From Bradyrhizobium sp. CB1717 (GTDB lineage: Bacteria > Pseudomonadota > Alphaproteobacteria > Rhizobiales > Xanthobacteraceae), in contig NZ_CP121666.1 of the NCBI RefSeq assembly GCF_029714325.1, positions 8,728,501 to 8,792,500 on the forward strand: DNA of 64,000 bases, given 5' to 3'. Within the stretch, counting starts at the first letter, position 1. Every line of letters begins with the position of its first letter. Shown here in pieces: positions 25,026 to 32,774 of this stretch. The translations under genes and the position numbers were made by a program. The notes below the pieces were generated by a model. The model had not been told where the DNA came from. It saw only the letters and a list, made by a program, of their open reading frames with translations, and did no database searches.

Positions 25026-26747
25026 ATGGGCGATACCCAGGTCGCGGACCTGCCGGCTCAGCTCGTGCTGCATGGCGACGAAGATACTCCGCGTGAATTC
25101 ATCGTTGACCTGTTGCGTCGCGTCTTCGGCAAGTCGGAAAGTGAAGCCGCCTCCGTGATTGCCGACATGGGGAGGCATGGCGCGGCAGCCTGCGGTCCCT
25201 ACCCACCACCGGTCGCAGGCGCCCTGCTGGAATCTGCACGGCGTCGTGTCGCTGCCGCCGGCCACCCACTCCTGATCACAAGCGAAACGGCGAAGTCCTG
25301 CTGCGAGCTTTGCGGCCGACCGACCGCGCAGTCGGAAGCACAATTGGTGGACCGCACAGTGTGGCTGTGCGCCGATTGCGTACTCGCAGCAGCAAGCGCA
25401 TCGCAGGACCTCCCCTCGGAGGAGTTCAATTACACGTTCGGTGTCTTGAATTGGCACTTCGCCGATGTGCCGCGAAGTCAGCTGGTGACCACGGTACGCC
25501 AATTTCCTGGCCACATGCGGGCAGACGTCCAGGCCGCCATCGACCGATTATTTGCGTCTCCGGTCCGGCTATTCGGTATCGCCGAGGACCGCCGCTACGA
25601 GACGCTATCCATGTCGAGATTGATGCAGAACGACCGCTTCGCGGCGACGATCGCACCGCTTCAGTACAACGACGTCGATATCGGCGAACCGACACCAGCC
25701 AAGTGCCTCGACAATGGTCTTTGGCTTTGCGCAACCGCCGGTCTCCGCTACGCGGTGCTTCTGGCCATTCATCGTGAATACAGCCGCGAGATCGGCGTGC
25801 GGATCGAAATCATGGCGCCGGCCGGGGCCGCAGGCTCAGCGCTTGTCCAGCAGTGCTTCAGCGCGCTGGAGGACGCCGTTCAGGCCGCGCGCACCTACCG
25901 CGGCAAGATTCTCTCTCTCGATGCCGATTCCGACTACCGTGGGCGCTCGCGCGGGATCACGGTGCACCGGCTTCCTTCCGTCAGTCGTGACGAAGTGATC
26001 CTGCCTGAACAGACGTTACGGCTACTTGATCGCAACGTCCTGAACTTCGTGGGCACGCGAGATGTGCTGCGCCGCCTCGGACAGTCGACCCGGAAGGGTA
26101 TCTTACTCTACGGCCCACCCGGCACGGGCAAGACTCACACCATCCGCTATCTCGCGGCCCATCTGCCCGGTCATACGACGCTGATCATCACAGCGGAGCA
26201 AATCGGCCTGCTCGGCGCCTATATGAATCTCGCTCGCCTCCTGCAACCGGCCATGGTTGTGATCGAAGACGTCGATCTCATCGCGCGGCAGCGCGAGAAC
26301 ATGAGCGGCTGCGAAGAACCGCTGCTCAACCGATTACTTAACGAGATGGATGGCTTGAAGCAGGACGCGGACATCCTGTTCGTGCTGACAACAAATCGGC
26401 CTCAGCAACTCGAAGGCGCCCTAGCGGGCCGCCCCGGTCGCATAGATCAGGCCATCGAAGTGCCGCTTCCCGACGAGACCGGCCGCAACAAACTGGTCCG
26501 GCTCTATGGCCGGGGACTGCCACTCGACGACGCTGTTGTCGCCGAAGCCGCCCGACGCAGCGAGGGCACAAGTTGTGCATTCATCAAGGAATTGATGCGG
26601 CGGCTGGCACAAGCAAGTCTCGCACGCGATGGCGGCAACTCCGTCATTTCCGCGGATATCGACGAAGCCCTCGATGACATGCTGTTCGCTGGCGGCCGGC
26701 TTAATGCGCGACTGCTCGGCGGTGCGCAGGCGATGGCGGCAGGATGA
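25026..26747 (+). CDS. ClpS-like / ClpX-type zinc finger / AAA+ ATPase fusion protein
   Basis: 573 residues from ATG 25026 (AAGGGA seven bases upstream). Three parts are visible. (1) About 12-87: a ClpS-like adaptor domain (LVLHGDEDTPREFIVDLLRR, CGPYPPPVAGALLES, HPLLITSE). (2) About 90-125: C93-x2-C96-x18-C115-x2-C118, the exact spacing of the ClpX zinc-binding domain. (3) After an unassigned 130-345 linker, a classical AAA+ module: Walker A GPPGTGKT (363-370), Walker B MVVIEDVD (410-417, ED in place of the usual DE), LLNEMDGL, sensor TTN (455-457) and arginine-finger region GRPGRID (468-474), closest to FtsH/Cdc48. No protease motif is present. Probable protein unfoldase with a built-in substrate adaptor (inference). 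It stands alone between a terminator and a convergent gene. Confidence 0.88.
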   Translation: MGDTQVADLPAQLVLHGDEDTPREFIVDLLRRVFGKSESEAASVIADMGRHGAAACGPYPPPVAGALLESARRRVAAAGHPLLITSETAKSCCELCGRPTAQSEAQLVDRTVWLCADCVLAAASASQDLPSEEFNYTFGVLNWHFADVPRSQLVTTVRQFPGHMRADVQAAIDRLFASPVRLFGIAEDRRYETLSMSRLMQNDRFAATIAPLQYNDVDIGEPTPAKCLDNGLWLCATAGLRYAVLLAIHREYSREIGVRIEIMAPAGAAGSALVQQCFSALEDAVQAARTYRGKILSLDADSDYRGRSRGITVHRLPSVSRDEVILPEQTLRLLDRNVLNFVGTRDVLRRLGQSTRKGILLYGPPGTGKTHTIRYLAAHLPGHTTLIITAEQIGLLGAYMNLARLLQPAMVVIEDVDLIARQRENMSGCEEPLLNRLLNEMDGLKQDADILFVLTTNRPQQLEGALAGRPGRIDQAIEVPLPDETGRNKLVRLYGRGLPLDDAVVAEAARRSEGTSCAFIKELMRRLAQASLARDGGNSVISADIDEALDDMLFAGGRLNARLLGGAQAMAAG

Positions 26748-26792
26748 GCGGTGCGTTTCTCCCTCTCGCCGCAAGCGAGGAGAGGTGAAGGG

Positions 26793-28454
26793 CTACTGCG
26801 CGCAGAAATAGCTCGACGCCTCCGTCACCGACCCCGCCTTGTAGTGCGGCCAGGCCGGCCAGCGGCACAGTGGCAGCGCGCGGACGACAGGGAACGCGGG
26901 CGCTTCGACCTTCTGCTCGGTGACCTCGAGGTCGCCGGGCGCCTGGTCTTTCTCGACCCAGTCGACCAGCACGCTGAGCATGTCGACATTGGCGGGCGCC
27001 CCGGAGCCGACATGATCGACACCGGGCGCGGTGTAGAGCCGCGCGAACTGCGCCGCCGTCGCCGTCCCCATCAAGCGCTCGACGCTCTCGAAATAGCGGA
27101 TGCCGGCATAGGGGCTTTGCGCATAGTCAGCCATGTGCTCGAGGATGATCAGCTTGCCCTTGCGCTCGCGAAAGCGGCTGAGATCGGGATTCGTCGAATC
27201 CATCAGGTTGGAGACCTCGAGCAGCCGCGCCTTGTGGTCCTCGGGTTTGTAGGTGGTGACGTCGAGCTTGGGATCGCGCGCGAACACATATTGAATGCCG
27301 CCGGCGCCATAGATCCAGGCGATGCCGTTGTTGGGCGCGGGCGGCTGCGCCGGCGGCGCGGTGCCGAGCCACCACGACACCCAGCCGCCGGTCGGACCGG
27401 CCGCCGGCGTGTCCTCGCCCGACACGCCCCAGCCCGGATAGTCGTCGAGGCCGTTGGCGAGCACGAACGGAAATTTGTAGGTCGCATGCAGCGTGTTGAT
27501 CGCCTTGATCTGGGGATCGGTCAGGCACTGATCGCCACTCTTGCCGGCCCCGCAGCGCAGCGTCTCGACTTTGAACACTGCCTTGCAGGTGACGGGATCC
27601 TGCACCAGCGCGTCGTCGGAGCCGTCAGCCTTGTCACACGCCGCACGCACGGCCTCGCCGACGAGCTTGACCTGCGCCGGGTTGATCCAGCCCTCGCCCA
27701 TGGTTGCAAGTCCCGACCGCATGCCGGCATGCTGCAGGCCGACCCAGTTGATGACGGGCACGCGGGCGAAGATGCCGTCGAAATCGTCGGGGTAACGCTG
27801 CGCCATGGTCAGGCCTTCGCGGCCGCCTTCGGACGAGCCCATGAAATACATCTTCTCGGGCTTCTTGCCGTAGGCGCGCTCCATCAGCGTCACGGCCGCG
27901 TCGCGCACCTTCTTGTAGGCGCGGTGGGCGAAATTCTCGAAGGCTTCTTCATTCAACGCGAACACCTGCGGCAGCTCGCCCGGCTTTGTCTCGTGACCTG
28001 AGTCGGTGCCGTAGGTCACAAAACCGCGCGCGAGCGGCGACGGCTTGTCGAAGGGATAGGCCGGCGGCAGCGCAAGGCCGGTGATCAGCACGCCGTTGAA
28101 GCCGCCGCCGCCATATTGTACCGAGCGGCCGTTCCACTCGACGGGCAGGTTGACCTGGAATTTGATCGGCGGCGCCTTGGGATCGACGGGGTCGATATGG
28201 CCGAGCACCTTGCAGAAGCCCGGATTGGCGGGGGTGATGCGCCCCGACGGCGTCGGGCCGCGCTCGGCAACAGCGAGTTGCGATGGCGACTGAAACGTCG
28301 TGGCATCGATCTTCACGGCATCGGTGCCGCCGACCAGCCCCTTGCAGACCGTTTCGGCATCCTCCGCCAGCGTCACCGCCGATGCGCTGCTCGCGCTCAT
28401 TGCGGCCGCCGTGCCCACGAGCCATGCACACAGCTTCGCTCTGTATCGCGTCAT
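26793..28454 (-). CDS. tannase/feruloyl esterase family protein, secreted
   Basis: 553 residues from ATG 28454, with the signal peptide MTRYRAKLCAWLVGTAAAMS and cleavage after SSASA. The nucleophile elbow is G206-S-S208-E-G210 in YFMGSSEGGREGL, and the catalytic histidine lies in GVDHVGSG near residue 490. Family members hydrolyse esters of aromatic acids. The usual paired cysteines next to Ser and His (the CS-D-HC motif) are both absent (SSEGG, DHV), so this is a divergent branch with uncertain substrate. Confidence 0.85.
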   Translation of the reverse strand: MTRYRAKLCAWLVGTAAAMSASSASAVTLAEDAETVCKGLVGGTDAVKIDATTFQSPSQLAVAERGPTPSGRITPANPGFCKVLGHIDPVDPKAPPIKFQVNLPVEWNGRSVQYGGGGFNGVLITGLALPPAYPFDKPSPLARGFVTYGTDSGHETKPGELPQVFALNEEAFENFAHRAYKKVRDAAVTLMERAYGKKPEKMYFMGSSEGGREGLTMAQRYPDDFDGIFARVPVINWVGLQHAGMRSGLATMGEGWINPAQVKLVGEAVRAACDKADGSDDALVQDPVTCKAVFKVETLRCGAGKSGDQCLTDPQIKAINTLHATYKFPFVLANGLDDYPGWGVSGEDTPAAGPTGGWVSWWLGTAPPAQPPAPNNGIAWIYGAGGIQYVFARDPKLDVTTYKPEDHKARLLEVSNLMDSTNPDLSRFRERKGKLIILEHMADYAQSPYAGIRYFESVERLMGTATAAQFARLYTAPGVDHVGSGAPANVDMLSVLVDWVEKDQAPGDLEVTEQKVEAPAFPVVRALPLCRWPAWPHYKAGSVTEASSYFCAQ

Positions 28455-28546
28455 CGTTTCCACCCGGCTTGTTCTGTTGCGTTCGAAAGTTGGCCGCATT
28501 CAATGCAACCTTCGCCCGTTCGTCAATCACTGAGGCCGGCTTTCCG

Positions 28547-30001
28547 TCAGAACGAGCCCAGTGCGCTGCCCAGGGCGATCACCGCCACCAGCGCCAGGAG
28601 CGACGTCACGATGCCGACCATGACGATGTCGAAATAGCTGTCGCGATGGGTGAGGCCGCAGATCGCGAGCAGGCTGACCACCGCGCCATTGTGCGGCAGG
28701 ATGTCCAGCGTACCCGCGCCGATCACCGCCACGCGATGCATCAGCGCAAGGTCGATGCCGGTCCGCCCGGCAAGTTCGACATAGGTCGGACCGAGAGCCT
28801 CGAGGGCGATGGTCAGACCGCCTGACGCCGACCCGGTCAGCGCGGCCAGGGTATTGGTCGCGACGGCGAGCGAGACTAGCGGTCCGCCCTGGATCGCGAG
28901 CACCCAGTCGCGCACGATCGTGAACGCCGGCAGCGCGGCGACGACGGCGCCGAATCCGACGAGGCTGGCGACGCTGAACGCCGGCAGGACAGATGCATTG
29001 GCCCCGGCATCCATGGTCCGGCGCAGCGCCGGCAAGCGCGCCCAGTTCAGCGCGATGGTCGCGACGATGGCTGCCGCCAGCGCGACCGCGACCGACCACA
29101 CGCCCGCGACGGCTGCGAGCGTCGTGTCGCCAAAGCGTTGCTCGGCGAGATAGCTGACATCGAGCCGCGGCAGCACCACGAGCGACATCACCAGATTCAC
29201 GGTGACGACGACGACCAGCGGCGCGATGGCGTTCAGCACGGGCGAAGGCCGGTCGCTGCGATGACCGTGCTGCAGCTCCGCCGGATCGAACTCGCGGGCG
29301 GTCGTCGCGCGTTCGCGCACGAGCTCGTCGGCGGCGGCCTGCTCGATCGCACCGTCGGCATCGTCGCCATAACCCTCCCCGGCACGGCGCGCCGCAGCTT
29401 CAGCACGGTGCAGCCACCACAATCCCGTGCCGAGCATGATGAGCGAGGCGATGATGCCGAAGCCCGGCGCGGCAAACGGCGTCGTGCCGAAGAACGGCAT
29501 CGGGATCGCATTCTGGATCGACGGCGTGCCCGGCAGGGCCGACATCGTGAAGGTCGACGTTCCCAGCACGATCGCGGCCGGGATCAGGCGGCGCGGGATC
29601 GAAGCCGCGCGAAACAGCGAACGGGCCATGGGAACGATGACAAAGAACGCGACGAACAGGCTGACGCCGCCATAGGTGACCAGTGCGCCGGCGAGCACGA
29701 CCGCCAGGATCACGCGCCGCTCGCCGAGACGCTCCGCCATGAAGCCTGCGACCGAGGTCACCGCGCCGCTGTCGTCCATCAGCTTGCCGAACACGGCGCC
29801 AAGCAGAAAGATCGGGAAGAACTGCGCCAGGAATCCCGCTGCGTTCACCATGAACACCTGGGTCAGGTTCGCGAGCAGCGGCTCACCGCCGAACAGCGCG
29901 GCAACGAGGGCCGCGAACGGCGCGAGCAGAAGCACGCTCCAGCCGCGGAAGGCAAACAGGACGAGCAGGCCGAGCCCGACGAGGAGGCCGAGGAGACCCA
30001 T
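28547..30001 (-). CDS. GntP-family permease
   Basis: 484 residues and about 12 hydrophobic spans. Family landmarks: SGAVTSVAGFMAERLGERR, ALVTYGGVSLFVAFFVIVPM, TFTMSALPGTPSIQNAIPMP and a C-terminal GTLDILPHNGAVVSLLAICG. GntP proteins carry gluconate or hydroxy acids such as 3-hydroxybutyrate by proton symport. A soluble charged loop (about 200-245) splits the two halves. It begins three bases after the patatin gene, so both are one operon. Confidence 0.87.
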   Translation of the reverse strand: MGLLGLLVGLGLLVLFAFRGWSVLLLAPFAALVAALFGGEPLLANLTQVFMVNAAGFLAQFFPIFLLGAVFGKLMDDSGAVTSVAGFMAERLGERRVILAVVLAGALVTYGGVSLFVAFFVIVPMARSLFRAASIPRRLIPAAIVLGTSTFTMSALPGTPSIQNAIPMPFFGTTPFAAPGFGIIASLIMLGTGLWWLHRAEAAARRAGEGYGDDADGAIEQAAADELVRERATTAREFDPAELQHGHRSDRPSPVLNAIAPLVVVVTVNLVMSLVVLPRLDVSYLAEQRFGDTTLAAVAGVWSVAVALAAAIVATIALNWARLPALRRTMDAGANASVLPAFSVASLVGFGAVVAALPAFTIVRDWVLAIQGGPLVSLAVATNTLAALTGSASGGLTIALEALGPTYVELAGRTGIDLALMHRVAVIGAGTLDILPHNGAVVSLLAICGLTHRDSYFDIVMVGIVTSLLALVAVIALGSALGSF

Positions 30002-30004
30002 GCC

Positions 30005-31024
30005 TCAGCACTCCGTCAGGAGGACGTCGAGATCGGCGGTCGATCGCCGCCCGATGTCGGCACCATGCTCGCCGAGAAAAGCGTCTGCGGCCATACGCCC
30101 TTCGGCGCGCAGCATCGAGACGAATTCCCATTCCGCGTTGAGCTTTGACGAGGCGCCGAACTTCGCCAGCATGTCGCTCTTGATCCGGTGCGTCCGCATC
30201 TTCGCCCAGCGCGCGCCCTCGCCGCTGCCGGGATCCGCCGCCTGGCGCAGCAGCGCGATCATGCGCAGCTCCTTCATCAGCGGCGAGTTGAACGAGATTT
30301 CGTTGAGCCGGTTGAGGATCTCCGCAGCCGTCCGCGGTTCCTCCAGCCGCTCGGTCGGATTGATCTGGACGAGAATGGTATCGTGCGCGTCGCTTTCGCG
30401 AACCAGCGGCGTGATCGTCGGGTTGCCGGCAAAACCGCCGTCCCAATAGGGCTCGCCGTCGATCTCGATGGCGCGGAACATGGTCGGCAGGCAGGCCGAT
30501 GCCAGCAGCACATCCGCCGTGATCTCCGCGTTGCGGAAGATCCGGCCGCGCCCGGTGCGCACCCGCGTCGCGGTGATGAACAGCTGGATCGGCGAGCGCA
30601 CGAGGCGTTCGAAATCGATGCTCTCGGCCAGCACCGCGCGCAGCGGATTGTAGCCGGTCGGATTGAGATCGTAGGGCGACAGCACACGCGACATCAGGTC
30701 GGTGAGGATGTAGAAGGGCGACGTATCGAGGGTCCAGCGCCCCATCAAGCGGTCGAGCGGCGAGCGTTGCAGCGGGCTGAGGGCCGCGGCCTTCGAGACA
30801 CGGCGCCAGTATTGGTCGAGCGCCTCACGCGCGCCCTCCGCGCCGCCGGCCGTCCAGCCGTCCGCCAGCACCGCCGCATTCATCGCGCCTGCGGAGGTTC
30901 CGGAGATTGCGGCGATCTCCAGCCATTTCTCTTCCAGGAGGCGGTCGAGCACGCCCCAGGAGAAGGCGCCGTGCGAACCGCCGCCCTGCAGCGCGAGATC
31001 AATCAGTACGGCGTCGCGTTCCAT
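30005..31024 (-). CDS. patatin-like phospholipase
   Basis: 339 residues from ATG 31024 (a GTG nine bases earlier is possible). The catalytic dyad is visible: oxyanion loop GGGSHG at 14-19, nucleophile G42-T-S44-A-G46, and the aspartate in YWDGGFAGNPTITPL. Bacterial patatins are acyl hydrolases on phospholipids or storage polyesters. Pairing with a GntP permease, some of which carry hydroxybutyrate, hints at polyhydroxybutyrate-related metabolism (inference only). Confidence 0.9.
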   Translation of the reverse strand: MERDAVLIDLALQGGGSHGAFSWGVLDRLLEEKWLEIAAISGTSAGAMNAAVLADGWTAGGAEGAREALDQYWRRVSKAAALSPLQRSPLDRLMGRWTLDTSPFYILTDLMSRVLSPYDLNPTGYNPLRAVLAESIDFERLVRSPIQLFITATRVRTGRGRIFRNAEITADVLLASACLPTMFRAIEIDGEPYWDGGFAGNPTITPLVRESDAHDTILVQINPTERLEEPRTAAEILNRLNEISFNSPLMKELRMIALLRQAADPGSGEGARWAKMRTHRIKSDMLAKFGASSKLNAEWEFVSMLRAEGRMAADAFLGEHGADIGRRSTADLDVLLTEC

Positions 31025-31133
31025 GGCGGACACTCACGCAACTGAAGCTCAAATGCGACGCGATTTTCGACCACGTCGAATTCGACCGCAGTGTGAGAGC
31101 AGTCGCCACAAGATGCAACCGGAACGTGGAGCT

Positions 31134-31237
31134 CTAGAGCCATTCCGTTCCGATGCGATCGGAGCGGAAATAGCTCTAGCTTCTGGCATTGACGCGTTTT
31201 CTTGACGCGAACCGGTATCCACTTCGCTCGAAAACGC
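31134..31237. repeat. pair of intergenic inverted repeats between patatin and serA
   Basis: CTAGAGC (31134) and GCTCTAG (31179) bracket an imperfect palindrome with CATTCCGTTCCGAT opposite ATCGGAGCGGAAAT. A second stem uses GCGTTTT (31194) and AAAACGC (31237) around GACGCGAACCGGTATCC. This composite resembles a dispersed rhizobial intergenic repeat. It abuts the serA stop and may also act as its 3' end. Confidence 0.65.
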
Positions 31238-31238
31238 T

Positions 31239-32483
31239 TTAGTGCTCGAATACCAGCCTTGCGCCGACCGTGCCGTCGAGGGCGCGGATCTGCTGCAGCA
31301 GCTCGCCCGAATCCTGGCCGCCGAGATCGGCATCGAGCACGACGTAGCCGAGATCGCCAGCGGTCTCCAGATATTGCGCGGCGATGTTGATGTCGCGCTG
31401 CAGGAAGACCTCGTTCAGCCGCCGCAGCATGCCCGGCACGTTGCGATGGACGTGGCTGAAGCGCGCGCCGGAGGGACGCAGATGCAGCTGCACTTCCGGG
31501 AAATTCACCGCGCCCATGGTCGAGCCCGTGATGAAATAGTCGACCAGCTTGCGTGCGACCTCGCCGCCGATGCGCTCCTGTGCCTCCTCGGTCGAGCCTC
31601 CGACATGCGGCGTGAGGATGACGTTGTTGAGGCCCTGCACCGGGCTCTTGAATCGCTCGGAATTCGAGGACGGCTCGACCGGAAACACGTCGATGGCGGC
31701 GCCGGCGATGTGGCCGTCGCCCAAGGCGCGCGCCAGCGCATCGAGATCGACCACGGTGCCGCGGCTGTTGTTGATCAGGAACGAGCCAGGCTTCATCGCC
31801 CGCAGCTCCTTTTCGCCGATCATGCCTGATGTCTCCGGCGTTTCCGGCACGTGCAGGCTGACGACGTCGCTCTGCGCCAGCAGCTCTTCGAGCTTCTCGA
31901 CCGGCTCGGTGTTGCCGTGGCGGAGCTTGTCGGTGCGGTCGTAGAAGATCACGCGCATGCCCATGGCTTCGGCGAGCGTCGAGAGCTGCGAGCCGATATT
32001 GCCGTAGCCGACGATGCCGAGGGTGCGGCCGCGCACCTCGCGGCTGCCGGCCGCCGACTTGTCCCAGCCGCCCTCATGAGCCGAGACCGAGCGCGGAAAG
32101 ATCTGCCGCAGCAGCATCACGATCTCGCCGATCACGAGCTCGGCAACGCTGCGCGTGTTGGAGAACGGCGCGTTGAATACGGGAATACCGCGCTTGCGCG
32201 CCGCCAGCAGATCGACCTGGTTGGTGCCGACGCTGAAACAACCGACCGCAAGCAGCTCATCGGCAGCGGCGAGCACGTCGTCGGTGATCTGGGTGCGCGA
32301 GCGGATGCCGAGCAGCGAGACGCCCTTGAGCGCCCGGCGCAGATCCTCGCCGTCCAGCGCCTTGGTGAGCCGCTCGACATTGGTGAAACCCGCGCTCCTG
32401 AACAGGTCCACAGCGCTGTCATTGACGCCTTCGAGCAGCAGCGCCTTCGCGCTCCGCTCAGGGCTTTGGCCTGGGGCTGGCAT
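31239..32483 (-). CDS. serA: D-3-phosphoglycerate dehydrogenase
   Basis: 414 residues from ATG 32483 with AGGAGA seven bases upstream. It oxidises 3-phosphoglycerate to phosphohydroxypyruvate, the first step of serine synthesis. The NAD-binding GIVGYGNIGSQL, the NNSRGTVVD catalytic segment and LTPHVGGSTEEAQERIG (catalytic His) are present. The C-terminal ACT domain (about 340-414) is of the E. coli SerA type, so serine feedback is expected. Many alphaproteobacteria have a longer form with an intervening domain, so this may be a second isozyme. Confidence 0.88.
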   Translation of the reverse strand: MPAPGQSPERSAKALLLEGVNDSAVDLFRSAGFTNVERLTKALDGEDLRRALKGVSLLGIRSRTQITDDVLAAADELLAVGCFSVGTNQVDLLAARKRGIPVFNAPFSNTRSVAELVIGEIVMLLRQIFPRSVSAHEGGWDKSAAGSREVRGRTLGIVGYGNIGSQLSTLAEAMGMRVIFYDRTDKLRHGNTEPVEKLEELLAQSDVVSLHVPETPETSGMIGEKELRAMKPGSFLINNSRGTVVDLDALARALGDGHIAGAAIDVFPVEPSSNSERFKSPVQGLNNVILTPHVGGSTEEAQERIGGEVARKLVDYFITGSTMGAVNFPEVQLHLRPSGARFSHVHRNVPGMLRRLNEVFLQRDINIAAQYLETAGDLGYVVLDADLGGQDSGELLQQIRALDGTVGARLVFEH

Positions 32484-32637
32484 AGTATCTCCTGAAATGG
32501 CGGCTTTGCCGCAGCTCATAGACCGCAGACGGTGCACAGCACAATAGGGGTCGGATACGGGGAGAAGATGGCGGGGGCGACGGGTGTGCTTGGCATCCCA
32601 CCAGCTCCGTCATTCCCGCACGCACAATAGCCGCACA

Positions 32638-32763
32638 GTCATCCTGAGGTGCGAGTGGCGCGATGCCCAGCATCGCGCCGGGAGCCTCGAAGGATGAACG
32701 GCCCCGATGCAGCCGGGCCACCGCCCTTCGAGGGCCGCTAAGAAGCGGCCACCTCACGGTGAC
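32638..32763. repeat. intergenic repeat (CATCCTGAGGTGCGAG type)
   Basis: CATCCTGAGGTGCGAG near 32641 and CTCGAAGGATGA, then CTTCGAGGGCCGC and GGCCACCTCACGGTGACGG, alternate direct and inverted copies of the same short words. It is non-coding, between the rhodanese gene and serA, and another of the dispersed bradyrhizobial repeat types. Confidence 0.6.
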
Positions 32764-32774
32764 GGTACTCAGAA

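Noticed and set aside
26202..26210. IGL tripeptide in the AAA+ fusion protein as a ClpP-docking loop
   Set aside because: It lies in the pore-loop region of the ATPase, not at the ClpP-facing surface where ClpX/ClpA carry IGF/IGL, so it is no evidence for ClpP binding.
25026..26747. FtsH-like protease activity of the ClpS-AAA+ fusion
   Set aside because: The motor resembles FtsH, but there is no HEXXH peptidase motif and no membrane span.
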